A stretch of DNA of 64,000 nt from Streptomyces sp. NRRL F-525 (GTDB lineage: Bacteria > Actinomycetota > Actinomycetes > Streptomycetales > Streptomycetaceae). A program made the translations under genes and the position numbers. Below are positions 32,451 to 41,715 of this stretch, piece by piece. Location of the stretch: the NCBI RefSeq assembly GCF_000716605.1, contig NZ_JNXE01000014.1:62001-126000 (forward strand), in the 5' to 3' direction. The notes beneath the pieces were generated by a model, which was given only the letters and a program-made list of their open reading frames with translations, ran no database searches and was not told the origin of the DNA. Each line of letters begins with the position of its first letter. Within the stretch, counting starts at the first letter, position 1.

Positions 32451-34427
32451 GTGTCAGACGTCCGTGTGATCATCCAACGCGATTCCGAGCGGGAAGAGCG
32501 CACGGTGACGACGGGCACCACGGCCGCGGAACTCTTCGCCGGCGAGCGCTCGATCATCGCCGCGCGCGTGGCCGGGGAGCTCAAGGACCTGGCGTACGTC
32601 GTCTCCGAGGGGGAGGAAGTCGAGCCCGTCGAGATCTCCTCCACCGACGGCCTCAACATCCTGCGCCACTCCACCGCGCATGTCATGGCGCAGGCCGTGC
32701 AGGAGCTGTTCCCCGAGGCCAAGCTGGGCATCGGCCCGCCGGTCAAGGACGGTTTTTACTACGACTTCGATGTCGAGCGGCCGTTCACGCCCGAGGATCT
32801 CAAGGCCATCGAGAAGAAGATGCAGGAGATCCAGAAGCGGGGGCAGAGGTTCTCGCGCCGCGTCGTCACCGATGAGGACGCCCGCGAGGAGCTGGCCAAC
32901 GAGCCGTACAAGCTCGAACTCATCGGCATCAAGGGCTCCGCGTCCACGGACGACGGCGCGGACGTCGAGGTCGGCGGCGGCGAGCTGACGATCTACGACA
33001 ACCTCGACGCCAAGACCGGCGACCTGTGCTGGAAGGACCTCTGCCGCGGTCCGCACCTGCCCACCACGCGCAACATCCCGGCGTTCAAGCTGATGCGCAA
33101 CGCGGCCGCCTACTGGCGCGGCAGCGAGAAGAACCCCATGCTCCAGCGCATCTACGGCACCGCCTGGCCCTCCAAGGAGGAGCTGAAGGCGCACCTCGAC
33201 TTCCTGGTCGAGGCCGAGAAGCGCGACCACCGCAAGCTGGGCAGCGAGCTGGATCTGTTCTCCATCCCGGAGCAGATCGGCTCCGGCCTCGCGGTCTTCC
33301 ACCCCAAGGGCGGGGTCGTCCGCCGGGTCATGGAGGACTACTCGCGGCGCCGGCACGAGGAGGAGGGCTACGAGTTCGTCTACACGCCGCACGCGACGAA
33401 GGGGAAGCTCTTCGAGACGTCCGGGCACCTGGACTGGTACGCCGACGGCATGTACCCGCCCATGCAGCTCGACGAGGGCGTGGACTACTACCTCAAGCCC
33501 ATGAACTGCCCGATGCACAACCTGATCTTCGACGCGCGCGGCCGCTCGTACCGTGAACTGCCGCTGCGCCTCTTCGAGTTCGGGACCGTGTACCGGTACG
33601 AGAAGTCGGGCGTCGTGCACGGTCTGACCCGGGCGCGCGGCTTCACGCAGGACGACGCGCACATCTACTGCACGCGCGAGCAGATGGCCGACGAGCTCGA
33701 CAAGACGCTCACCTTCGTCCTCAACCTGCTGCGGGACTACGGCCTGACGGACTTCTACCTGGAGCTGTCGACCAAGGACCCGGAGAAGTTCGTCGGCTCG
33801 GACGAGGTCTGGGAAGAGGCCACGGAGACGCTGCGCCAGGTCGCCGAGAAGCAGGGTCTGCCGCTCGTTCCCGACCCGGGTGGCGCCGCGTTCTACGGTC
33901 CGAAGATCTCCGTCCAGACGAAGGACGCGATCGGGCGGACCTGGCAGATGTCCACGGTCCAGCTGGACTTCAACCTGCCGGAGCGGTTCGACCTGGAGTA
34001 CACCGGGCCCGACGGTTCCAAGCAGCGGCCGGTCATGATCCACCGCGCGCTGTTCGGTTCCATCGAGCGGTTCTTCGCGGTGCTCCTGGAGCACTACGCG
34101 GGCGCGTTCCCGGCGTGGCTGGCGCCGGTGCAGGCGGTCGGGATCCCGATCGGCGACGGGCACGTGGAGTACCTGGAGAAGTTCGCCGTGGCGGCGAAGA
34201 AGAAGGGGCTGCGCGTCGAGGTCGACTCGTCCTCGGACCGGATGCAGAAGAAGATCCGCAACGCGCAGAAGCAGAAGGTCCCGTTCATGGTCATCGTCGG
34301 CGACGAGGACATGAACGGCGGGACGGTGTCCTTCCGTTACCGCGACGGCTCGCAGGAGAACGGCATCGCCTTCGACGACGCCATCGCGAAGATCGAGCAG
34401 GTCGTGGCGGACCGCGTGCAGGTCTGA
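32451..34427 (+). CDS. thrS: Threonine-tRNA ligase
   Basis: The 658-residue class II synthetase charges tRNA-Thr. It has an N-terminal TGS domain (about 1-65), the SAD editing domain ([18 protein letters not shown], then the zinc/editing segment with DLCRGPHLP), the catalytic domain (zinc Cys in MNCPMHN near 350, motif 2 around [20 protein letters not shown]) and an anticodon-binding domain at the end ([20 protein letters not shown]). The GTG start follows AGGAG. The 112-base leader shows no T-box. A terminator hairpin follows. Confidence 0.97.
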   Translation: MSDVRVIIQRDSEREERTVTTGTTAAELFAGERSIIAARVAGELKDLAYVVSEGEEVEPVEISSTDGLNILRHSTAHVMAQAVQELFPEAKLGIGPPVKDGFYYDFDVERPFTPEDLKAIEKKMQEIQKRGQRFSRRVVTDEDAREELANEPYKLELIGIKGSASTDDGADVEVGGGELTIYDNLDAKTGDLCWKDLCRGPHLPTTRNIPAFKLMRNAAAYWRGSEKNPMLQRIYGTAWPSKEELKAHLDFLVEAEKRDHRKLGSELDLFSIPEQIGSGLAVFHPKGGVVRRVMEDYSRRRHEEEGYEFVYTPHATKGKLFETSGHLDWYADGMYPPMQLDEGVDYYLKPMNCPMHNLIFDARGRSYRELPLRLFEFGTVYRYEKSGVVHGLTRARGFTQDDAHIYCTREQMADELDKTLTFVLNLLRDYGLTDFYLELSTKDPEKFVGSDEVWEEATETLRQVAEKQGLPLVPDPGGAAFYGPKISVQTKDAIGRTWQMSTVQLDFNLPERFDLEYTGPDGSKQRPVMIHRALFGSIERFFAVLLEHYAGAFPAWLAPVQAVGIPIGDGHVEYLEKFAVAAKKKGLRVEVDSSSDRMQKKIRNAQKQKVPFMVIVGDEDMNGGTVSFRYRDGSQENGIAFDDAIAKIEQVVADRVQV

Positions 34428-34439
34428 TCCTGTTGCTTT

Positions 34440-34481
34440 GAGAGGCCCTCGGGGAGTTCTTCAGCTCCCCGGGGGCCTCTC
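34440..34481. terminator. Terminator between thrS and the convergent channel gene
   Basis: A 17-bp stem with one mismatch (34440-34456 with 34465-34481) and an eight-base loop starts 12 bases after the thrS stop. Its distal arm lies inside the last codons of the opposing potassium-channel gene. Confidence 0.75.
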
Positions 34482-35117
34482 GTCGTCCTCCCTCGTGAAG
34501 ACCTGGAGCAGCCAGGAGGCGAAGGTTCCGGTGACCGCGCCGAGCAGGGCCAGGCCGATGGCCATCATGCCTACGGCGATCAGGCGGCCGAGCGGGGTGA
34601 CGGGGGCCACGTCGCCGTAGCCGACGGTCGCGAAGGTCGCGCAGGTCCACCACACGGCGTCGCCGAAGGTCTTTATCGTCGCGCCCGGGGCCGCGTGTTC
34701 CTCGTGGTAGACGGAGAGGGCGCCGGCGAAGCCGAGCAGGACGGTGGACAGGCCGGCGTAGACGATCACGCGCGCGTGCAGGGCGAGTCGGGGTTGTCCG
34801 TGCCGTCGCTGGACGGCCTCGTAGACCCTGACGACGCGCAGTGGCCGGAGGAGGGGCAGGAGCAGGACCAGGGTGTCCAGCCAGTGCGTGCGGACGAAGC
34901 GCAGGTGCTGTCGGCTCAGGCGCCAGCGGACCGCGTAGTCGACGGCGAAGAGCGCCCACGCGGCGAACAGCACGGCGAGGCAGAGGTCCTGCCAGGTGTC
35001 CGGCAGGCCGTGGGCCAGGATGCGCACCGCGTAGGCGGCGAGGAAGACCAGGGACGCCACGGCGAGGGGGACCTCAGTGCGCTGCTCCCAGCGGGCCTTG
35101 CGGCTGTCGTCGTCCAT
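34461..35117 (-). CDS. Voltage-gated-like potassium channel
   Basis: The 218-residue protein has about six hydrophobic helices. A segment with regularly spaced Arg (LLRPLRVVRVYEAVQRRHG) resembles a short S4 voltage sensor. The selectivity filter is ATFATVGYGDVAP, followed by a pore-lining helix (RLIAVGMMAIGLALLGAVTG) and a short acidic tail. It is a single-subunit gene that would form a tetrameric K+ channel in the plasma membrane. The ATG at 35117 was chosen because the earlier in-frame region looks non-coding. Its 3' end overlaps a terminator stem. Confidence 0.87.
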   Translation of the reverse strand: MDDDSRKARWEQRTEVPLAVASLVFLAAYAVRILAHGLPDTWQDLCLAVLFAAWALFAVDYAVRWRLSRQHLRFVRTHWLDTLVLLLPLLRPLRVVRVYEAVQRRHGQPRLALHARVIVYAGLSTVLLGFAGALSVYHEEHAAPGATIKTFGDAVWWTCATFATVGYGDVAPVTPLGRLIAVGMMAIGLALLGAVTGTFASWLLQVFTREDDERPPGS

Positions 35118-35196
35118 CGGCCCAGCTTGGCGCGGGAGGGGTTTCGCGCAACCCCGGCGACACGCCGCGAACGGGCGAAGCCATATGCTTCCCTGC

Positions 35197-35745
35197 ATGA
35201 CGAGTGAGCCGGAGCAGCAGATCGGAGTGGGCACGCCGGACGCGTTCCAGCGCCTCTGGACGCCCCACCGGATGGCCTACATCCAGGGCGAGAACAAGCC
35301 GACCGGCCCCGGTGCCGACGACGGTTGCCCCTTCTGCTCGATTCCGGCGAAATCGGACGAGGACGGGCTGATCGTCAGGCGCGGTGAGCTGGTGTACGGG
35401 GTGCTCAATCTGTACCCGTACAACGGCGGCCATCTGATGGTCGTCCCGTACCGTCACGTCGCGGACTACACCGACCTGACGGACGCGGAGACCGTGGAGC
35501 TGGCGGCGCTCACCAAGCAGGCGATGACGGCCCTGCGCACCGCGTCCGGCGCGCACGGTTTCAACATCGGCATGAACCAGGGGAGCGTGGCGGGCGCGGG
35601 CATCGCCGCCCACCTGCACCAGCACATCGTCCCGCGCTGGGGCGGCGACACGAACTTCATGCCGGTGGTCGGCCACACGAAGGTGCTGCCCCAACTCCTC
35701 GCGGACACACGGAAGATGCTCGCGGACGCGTGGCCCACGGCGTGA
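35197..35745 (+). CDS. HIT family (histidine triad) hydrolase
   Basis: The 182-residue protein has the histidine-triad motif HLHQHIVPRW near residues 130-139 and the Cys pair of a zinc-binding HIT subgroup (DGCPFCSIP). NLYPYNGGHLMVVPYRHV is the typical strand before it. Actinobacterial relatives, often placed just before the PI-synthase genes, are annotated as AP4A phosphorylase-like or nucleotidyl hydrolases. TATGCT lies seven bases before the ATG, so the message is probably leaderless. Confidence 0.88.
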   Translation: MTSEPEQQIGVGTPDAFQRLWTPHRMAYIQGENKPTGPGADDGCPFCSIPAKSDEDGLIVRRGELVYGVLNLYPYNGGHLMVVPYRHVADYTDLTDAETVELAALTKQAMTALRTASGAHGFNIGMNQGSVAGAGIAAHLHQHIVPRWGGDTNFMPVVGHTKVLPQLLADTRKMLADAWPTA

Positions 35746-35766
35746 GCCACGCGATCGTCCAGTCGG

Positions 35767-37431
35767 CTACGCGTCGTAGAGGTCCGCCTTCTTCGGTGAC
35801 ACGTCCTGCACGCCTCCGCTGAGGGCCGACGATCGGCTGCTGAACTTCTCCGTGTCCACGCCGTTCTCGTCCAGGACGCGGATCGCCGCGGCGTGGACCA
35901 CGCGCAGGACCGGTGTCGCGGCGCGCAGCGCGTCGTCCGCCATGAAGCGGTGGCGCCAGGGCTGGTCGGCCCAGGCATGCCGCAGGCCGAACGGCTCGGG
36001 CAGGGATATGGAACCGCCCAGCCAGTTCAGCAGCGGCGGGTACCAGGTGATCGGGGCGCGGACCGCGAGGCGTACGACCTCGCCGGCGGGGACGAGCGGG
36101 AGCTTGACCTTGCGGGTCTCCCACGGCTTGAGGGTCTTCTGGACGTCCTTCGACGGGGCCTCGGGCTTGCCGGTGAACAGCGAGTTCACCGGCCCGAGGG
36201 CGTGCCCGGTGATCTCGACGCGCAGCGTTTTGTGCAGCACGGTCACCGTGATCATCATGGTCATGACCAGCTGGCCTTCCCAGAGCGTCCACTGGACACC
36301 CAGGTAGTGCCGGTCGCCGCTGCCGAACTGCTGCTTGTTGCAGATGTCTTGTATGGCGTGCGTCTTGACCTGGTACGCGTCCACGTCTGTGCCCTCGGGC
36401 CGGGACACCGCCTTGGCGCCCTCTCCGATATGCGTGACGACCCAGTGCCGTATGGATGCCTTCGGGAAGCCGCCGGTGTTGATCGTGTTCCGCTCCAGCA
36501 TGCGCAGGTCGTCGTGGATGTTGCGGATGACGTCCCAGCTGCGGAAGGGGTGGATCTCCCGGTCGGCGTCCCGCGCGATCAGGTCCTCGGCGAGCTGCCA
36601 ACTGCCCCAGCGGGTGCCCATGCCGAGGATGCCCTTGGTGCCTGCGTAGAAGATGGAGTTGGACTGCTGCTCGGCGCTGAGTTTGGCCAGGGACTGGCGC
36701 AGTTGCTCGGCCTGCGTCTCGCCGGGGCTGGTCGGCACCGCCTCCGGGACCTTGGCGCCGACGCTGCTGCCGGACAGCAGGCTGTCCCAGCGCCCGCGCA
36801 GGTCCTTCGCGGTGTTCTCGCAGACCTGCTTGGCCCACAGCCAGCCGACCACGGGGAGGATAACGCACGCGCGTGCGTACCAGGACCAGAAGCCGTGGAA
36901 CGGCATCTTGATCAGGAAGATCACGGCGACGGCGCCCACCGCGACGAGCAGAGTCGTGGCGATCGCACCGGCCCTCTTGTTGTTCTTGGTGCCTTTGTCG
37001 ATCATGCTCCGCAGCTGGAAGACCAGCAGCCAGACGATGAGCCCGGGCAGGAAGAGCAGGCCGCACAGCACCATGATCATGGACAGCCTGTTGTCCCGCG
37101 CGCGGCGGATGTTGTTGGCCGCCAGGGCATGCTCGACGACGGACTGCGGTTCGGTGCCGAACGACTGGATGAGCGGCTTGCGTCCGGGGCCGAGCATGCG
37201 GGCCACCACGGCTCCGGAGAACGCCTCACCGAGGTTGGGGCGGAAGAGCGTCGTCCAGATTCCCGGATTGACCGTCGTCTGGTGCCATTCGTTGTCGGCC
37301 TTCTTGATGTCGGCCACCGGGTTGTCCCGGTAGGCCGCCGAGGCCAGCGCGAAGGTCGCCGTCTGCCCCTCGTCGCCGGTACGCGGCACCTGTGGTCCGA
37401 AGATGTCCGCGTAACCGCTGTCAACGGTCAT
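35767..37431 (-). CDS. Membrane protein of unknown function, 554 residues
   Basis: This protein has an N-terminal cytoplasmic part of about 110 residues with no recognisable domain, then three or four transmembrane helices between about 115 and 200 (LSMIMVLCGLLFLPGLIVWL, AIATTLLVAVGAVAVIFLIK, ACVILPVVGWLWAKQV). A soluble C-terminal part of about 340 residues is rich in Trp and His with beta character (GVQWTLWEGQLVMTMMITVT). The ATG at 37431 follows GGGGGCGGGA. No catalytic signature is evident. It converges with the HIT gene, with only 21 bases between stop codons. Confidence 0.7.
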   Translation of the reverse strand: MTVDSGYADIFGPQVPRTGDEGQTATFALASAAYRDNPVADIKKADNEWHQTTVNPGIWTTLFRPNLGEAFSGAVVARMLGPGRKPLIQSFGTEPQSVVEHALAANNIRRARDNRLSMIMVLCGLLFLPGLIVWLLVFQLRSMIDKGTKNNKRAGAIATTLLVAVGAVAVIFLIKMPFHGFWSWYARACVILPVVGWLWAKQVCENTAKDLRGRWDSLLSGSSVGAKVPEAVPTSPGETQAEQLRQSLAKLSAEQQSNSIFYAGTKGILGMGTRWGSWQLAEDLIARDADREIHPFRSWDVIRNIHDDLRMLERNTINTGGFPKASIRHWVVTHIGEGAKAVSRPEGTDVDAYQVKTHAIQDICNKQQFGSGDRHYLGVQWTLWEGQLVMTMMITVTVLHKTLRVEITGHALGPVNSLFTGKPEAPSKDVQKTLKPWETRKVKLPLVPAGEVVRLAVRAPITWYPPLLNWLGGSISLPEPFGLRHAWADQPWRHRFMADDALRAATPVLRVVHAAAIRVLDENGVDTEKFSSRSSALSGGVQDVSPKKADLYDA

Positions 37432-37590
37432 TCCCGCCCCCGATCGCCGCTGTTCCCGCTTCTGCGGCTTTCCCGACTTCCGTGCTCCGCACACCTGTTG
37501 ATCAGGTCATCAGCGTATCGGCCATCACTGACATCCGTCGGCGGACAGCGGAAGCTGCCCGCCGACCCGGAAGTGATCGTTCCTTTTAGG

Positions 37591-37621
37591 TCACTTGTGG
37601 GTCGCCGCACGCCACAAGTGA
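37591..37621 (-). terminator. Terminator after the EF-G-like gene
   Basis: A 10-bp perfect stem (37591-37600 with 37612-37621) and an 11-base loop lie 18 bases beyond the stop codon of the EF-G-like gene. The rest of this 208-base gap should hold the promoter of the downstream membrane-protein gene, but I cannot identify it. Confidence 0.65.
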
Positions 37622-37639
37622 GCCCCTCGGCATCAACTC

Positions 37640-39835
37640 CTAGGCGTCGCCCGCCTCTTCGCGGATCCGTTCGGCGATCTGTGGAGGCATCGGCTCGTGG
37701 CGGGCGTAGGCGCGGTTGAAGCGCGCGGTGCCGTGCGAGAGGGAGCGGAGGTCCACGGCGTAGCGGCCGATCTCTATCTCCGGTACCTCGGCGCGGATCA
37801 GGGTGCGCCCGCCGGTCGTCTGCTCGGTGCCGAGCACGCGGCCCCGGCGCCCGGAGAGGTCGCTCATGACCGCGCCCACGTAGTCGTCGCCGACCAGCAC
37901 GGTCACCTCGGCCACCGGTTCCAGGAGATGGATCTTCGCGTCCACCGCGGCCTCTCGCAAGGCCAGCGCCCCGGCCGTCTGGAACGCGGCGTCCGAGGAG
38001 TCCACCGAGTGCGCCTTGCCGTCCAAGAGCGTGATCCGTACGTCCAGAAGCGGATGGCCGGCCGCGACTCCCCTCGCCGCCTGGGCCCTTACGCCCTTCT
38101 CCACCGACGGGATGAACTGCCGGGGCACCGCGCCGCCGATGACCTTGTCCACGAACTCGATGCCCGTGCCGCCCGGCAGCGGCTCGACCTCGATCTCGCA
38201 GATCGCGAACTGCCCGTGCCCGCCGGACTGTTTGACGTGCCGGCCGCGTCCCTGCGCCTTGGCGGCGAACGTCTCCCGTAGGGAGACCTTGTGCGGTACG
38301 AGGTCCACCTGGACGCCGTAGCGACTGCGCAGCCGTTCCAGCGCGACGTCCGCGTGGGCCTCGCCGAGGCACCACAGGACGACCTGGTGGGTGTCCTGGT
38401 TCTGCTCCAGGCGCATGGTCGGGTCCTCGGCGACGAGCCTGCTCAGGCCCTGCGAGAGCTTGTCCTCGTCGGCCTTGCTGTGTGCCTGGATGGCGAGTGG
38501 CAGCAGGGGGTCGGGCATCTCCCAGGGCTCCATCAGGAGCGGGTCGTCCTTGGCCGAAAGCGTGTCCCCGGTCTCCGCGCGGCCGAGCTTCGCCACGCAC
38601 GCGAGGTCGCCCGCGATGCAGTGCGTGAGCGCCCGCTGCTGCTTGCCGAAGGGCGCGGACAGGGCGCCGACGCGTTCGTCGACGTCGTGGTCCTCGTGCC
38701 CGCGGTCGGCGAGGCCGTGCCCGGAGACGTGGACGGTCGCGTCGGGCCGCAGCGTCCCGGAGAAGACGCGCACCAGGGAGACGCGGCCGACGTACGGGTC
38801 GGAGGCGGTCTTCACGACCTCGGCGACCAGCGGACCGTTCGGGTCGCACGGCTTGAGCTCACGCGCCCTGCCGTCGACCGTGGTGACCCCGGGCGCCGTG
38901 CGCTCCAGCGGGGTCGGGAAGCCGCCTGTGATCAGCTCCAGCAGCTCGACGGTGCCGAGACCCTGCCGGGCTCCCTCGGCGGCCGGAGCGGCCGCCAGAA
39001 CGGGAAAGAAGACCCCGCGCGCCACGGCCCGCTCCAGATCGCCGATCAGCGTCTTGACGTCGATCTCCTCGCCGCCGAGATAGCGGTCCATGAGGGTCTC
39101 GTCCTCGCTCTCCGCGATGATCCCCTCGATGAGCCGGTTGCGCGCCTCCTCGATCCGCGGCAGCTGGTCCGGCCCGGGCTCGGACTCCTTGCGCTCCCCG
39201 GAGGCGTAGTCGAACAGCTTCTGCGACAGCAGCCCGACCAGACCGGCCACGGGCGCGTGCCCGTCCGGCCCAGGCGCGCCGTGCAGCGGCAGATACAGGG
39301 GGAGTACGGCGTCGGGGTCGTCCGCGCCGAAGGCCTCCGCGCAGTACCGGGTCATCGACTCGAAGTCCGCGCGGGCGGACTCCAGATGCGTGATGACGAT
39401 GGCGCGCGGCATGCCGACCGCCGCGCACTCCTCCCACACCATGCGGGTCGAGCCGTCCACGCCGTCGGAGGCCGAGACGACGAAGAGGGCCGCGTCCGCC
39501 GCGCGCAGACCGGCCCTCAACTCGCCGACGAAATCGGCGTACCCGGGGGTGTCGAGAAGATTGACCTTGTACCCGTCCCAGTCGACGGGCACCAGGGAGA
39601 GCTGCACCGAGCGCTGCTGCCGGTGCTCGATCTCGTCGTAGTCGGAGACGGTGCCGCCGTCCTCCACGCGGCCCGCCCGGTTCACCGCCCCCGCGGTCAG
39701 CGCGAGGGCCTCCACCAGAGTCGTCTTGCCCGATCCGGAGTGGCCGACCAGCACCACATTCCGTACGGACGCGGGTTGGTCGGCCGCTGTAGCCCTGCCG
39801 GCGGCTCCGGGGTGTGCGTTCGCCTTGTCGCCCAT
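37640..39835 (-). CDS. Elongation factor G-like GTPase (EF-G2 type)
   Basis: The 731-residue protein has the five-domain EF-G layout: P-loop GHSGSGKTT near residue 30, G3 loop LLDTPGYADF, then domains II-V. The normal GTPase motifs are altered: the G4 NKxD is ITHLE, and the switch I ERGITI is RQQRSVQLS. This matches the actinobacterial EF-G2 group, which binds GTP but is reported to lack ordinary ribosome-dependent GTPase activity. The start ATG follows GGGAGG at seven bases. It is the divergent partner of the pgsA operon and is not near the ribosomal-protein genes, so it is probably not the main translocase. Confidence 0.85.
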   Translation of the reverse strand: MGDKANAHPGAAGRATAADQPASVRNVVLVGHSGSGKTTLVEALALTAGAVNRAGRVEDGGTVSDYDEIEHRQQRSVQLSLVPVDWDGYKVNLLDTPGYADFVGELRAGLRAADAALFVVSASDGVDGSTRMVWEECAAVGMPRAIVITHLESARADFESMTRYCAEAFGADDPDAVLPLYLPLHGAPGPDGHAPVAGLVGLLSQKLFDYASGERKESEPGPDQLPRIEEARNRLIEGIIAESEDETLMDRYLGGEEIDVKTLIGDLERAVARGVFFPVLAAAPAAEGARQGLGTVELLELITGGFPTPLERTAPGVTTVDGRARELKPCDPNGPLVAEVVKTASDPYVGRVSLVRVFSGTLRPDATVHVSGHGLADRGHEDHDVDERVGALSAPFGKQQRALTHCIAGDLACVAKLGRAETGDTLSAKDDPLLMEPWEMPDPLLPLAIQAHSKADEDKLSQGLSRLVAEDPTMRLEQNQDTHQVVLWCLGEAHADVALERLRSRYGVQVDLVPHKVSLRETFAAKAQGRGRHVKQSGGHGQFAICEIEVEPLPGGTGIEFVDKVIGGAVPRQFIPSVEKGVRAQAARGVAAGHPLLDVRITLLDGKAHSVDSSDAAFQTAGALALREAAVDAKIHLLEPVAEVTVLVGDDYVGAVMSDLSGRRGRVLGTEQTTGGRTLIRAEVPEIEIGRYAVDLRSLSHGTARFNRAYARHEPMPPQIAERIREEAGDA

Positions 39836-40045
39836 GGCCTTGCCTCCCGTACACGGTGAGGTCACTGTGGGCGCGGACACACGCAGCCGCGTGCGGTGGC
39901 GGCTCCGATGACGCCCGCGGTGGTTCGAGCTTTCCACTCCGGTCACGGTGCGTCCATACAGCGGACGCGATCCGGCCGCCGGCACCGATGGCATCGAGTC
40001 GTGCCGCGGCCATTCAAAACACGGGCGCACGGGTGCCCGGCCGTC

Positions 40046-40070
40046 AGCCACGCGCGCGCGTGGCTACGAT
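40046..40070 (+). promoter_or_regulatory. Candidate pgsA-operon promoter with 20-bp palindrome
   Basis: AGCCACGCGCGCGCGTGGCT (40046-40065) is a perfect 20-bp palindrome, and its last base begins a -10-like TACGAT (40065-40070). The -35 box is poor (CCGTCA). If this promoter is real, a regulator bound to the palindrome would cover the -35/-10 spacer. Confidence 0.45.
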
Positions 40071-40126
40071 GGGCCAGCCGGTGGCCAGCAGGGGCCGCGC
40101 GGCGACACCGACCCTCCGGGAAGGCC

Positions 40127-40807
40127 ATGCTGAACAAGTACGCGCGTGCATTCTTCACGCGTGTCCTCACGCCGTTCGCCGCGTTTCTGATCCGCCGGGG
40201 CGTCAGCCCCGACACGGTCACCCTCCTCGGCACCGCCGGGGTGGTCGCGGGCGCGCTGGTCTTCTATCCCATGGGCGAGTTCTTCTGGGGCACGGTCGTG
40301 ATCACGCTGTTCGTGTTCTCCGACCTCGTCGACGGCAACATGGCCCGCCAGCTGGGCCGTTCCAGCCGCTGGGGCGCCTTCCTGGACTCCACGCTCGACC
40401 GGGTCGCCGACAGCGCGGTCTTCGGCGGCCTGGCCCTCTGGTACGCGGGCGGCGGCGACAACATCGCCCTGTGCGCCGTCTCGATCTTCTGCCTGGCCAG
40501 CGGCCAGGTGGTGTCGTACACCAAGGCGCGCGGCGAGTCGATCGGCCTGCCGGTCGCCGTCAACGGCCTGGTCGAGCGGGCCGAGCGGCTCGTGATCTCA
40601 CTCGTGGCGTGCGGTCTCGCCGGTCTGCACAAGTTCGGCGTCCCGGGCATCCAGTGGCTGCTGCCGATCGCGCTGTGGATCGTCGCCGTCGGCAGCCTGG
40701 TCACGCTGATCCAGCGGGTCGTCACCGTCCGCCGGGAAGCCGCCGAGGCCGACGCCACGGCGGCCCAGGAGGCCCCGGAACAGCACAGCAGCGGGGCGAC
40801 TCCGTGA
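40127..40807 (+). CDS. pgsA: Phosphatidylinositol phosphate synthase (CDP-alcohol phosphatidyltransferase)
   Basis: This 226-residue membrane enzyme joins CDP-diacylglycerol and inositol phosphate to start phosphatidylinositol synthesis in actinobacteria. The signature is complete: DLVDGNMARQLG, then GAFLDSTLDR, with the four metal-binding Asp. Six predicted helices surround it. The next gene, an acyltransferase, begins in a GTGA overlap, and the mannosyltransferase follows likewise, so the three make phosphatidylinositol mannosides together. The start ATG follows GGGAAGG. Confidence 0.9.
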   Translation: MLNKYARAFFTRVLTPFAAFLIRRGVSPDTVTLLGTAGVVAGALVFYPMGEFFWGTVVITLFVFSDLVDGNMARQLGRSSRWGAFLDSTLDRVADSAVFGGLALWYAGGGDNIALCAVSIFCLASGQVVSYTKARGESIGLPVAVNGLVERAERLVISLVACGLAGLHKFGVPGIQWLLPIALWIVAVGSLVTLIQRVVTVRREAAEADATAAQEAPEQHSSGATP

Positions 40808-41715
40808 GCAGTGCCCAGGAGCGGCTGACGGACGCGCTGTACGGCCTGGGCTGGAGCGCCGTCAAGAAGCTCCCCGAGCCGGCCGCCGTCCGGCTCGGCC
40901 GCACCGTCGCCGACCTCGCCTGGAAGCGGCGCGGCAAGGGCGTTCAGCGGCTGGAGAGCAACTACGCGCGCGTGGTGCCCGACGCGAGCCCCGAGCGGCT
41001 CGCCGAGCTCTCGCGCGCGGGCATGCGGTCGTACCTGCGCTACTGGATGGAGTCCTTCCGGCTCCCCGCCTGGAGCGCCGAGCGGATCCGCACGGGCTTC
41101 GAGCCCAAGGACGTCCACCACCTCACCGACGGCATCGCCTCCGACCGCGGTGTCATCCTCGCGCTGCCCCACATGGCCAACTGGGACCTCGCCGGCGCCT
41201 GGGTCACCACCAAGCTGGAGACCCCGTTCACCACGGTGGCCGAACGCCTCAAGCCGGAGACGCTCTACGACCGTTTCGTCGCCTACCGCGAGGGCCTCGG
41301 CATGGAGGTCCTCCCGCACAGCGGCGGCACCGCCTTCGGGACGCTCGCCCGCCGCCTGCGCGACGGCGGCCTGGTCTGCCTGGTCGCCGAACGCGACCTG
41401 TCCGCCTCGGGCGTCGAGGTGAAGTTCTTCGGCGAGGCCACCCGCATGCCCGCAGGACCGGCCCTCCTGGCCCAGCAGACGGGCGCGCTCCTGCTCCCCG
41501 TGACGCTCTGGTACGACGACTCGCCGGTCATGAAGGGCCGGGTCCATCCACCGGTCGAGGTGCCCGAGTCAGGTGACCGGGCCGAGAAGACGTCTGTCAT
41601 CACACAGGCGCTGGCAGACGCTTTCGCCACCGGCATCGCCGACCACCCGGAGGACTGGCACATGCTGCAGCGTTTGTGGCTCGCGGATCTCGACCCCACG
41701 AAGGGGCCCTCGTGA
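40804..41715 (+). CDS. Phosphatidylinositol mannoside acyltransferase (PatA/HtrB-like)
   Basis: The 303-residue lysophospholipid-acyltransferase-family protein carries the catalytic HX4D motif as HMANWD and the acyl-acceptor segment AERDLSASGVEVKFFGE. It acylates the mannose of phosphatidylinositol monomannoside in mycobacteria and relatives. Start GTG overlaps the pgsA stop (GTGA), and its own stop overlaps the start of the PimA gene in the same way. Confidence 0.87.
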   Translation: MSSAQERLTDALYGLGWSAVKKLPEPAAVRLGRTVADLAWKRRGKGVQRLESNYARVVPDASPERLAELSRAGMRSYLRYWMESFRLPAWSAERIRTGFEPKDVHHLTDGIASDRGVILALPHMANWDLAGAWVTTKLETPFTTVAERLKPETLYDRFVAYREGLGMEVLPHSGGTAFGTLARRLRDGGLVCLVAERDLSASGVEVKFFGEATRMPAGPALLAQQTGALLLPVTLWYDDSPVMKGRVHPPVEVPESGDRAEKTSVITQALADAFATGIADHPEDWHMLQRLWLADLDPTKGPS

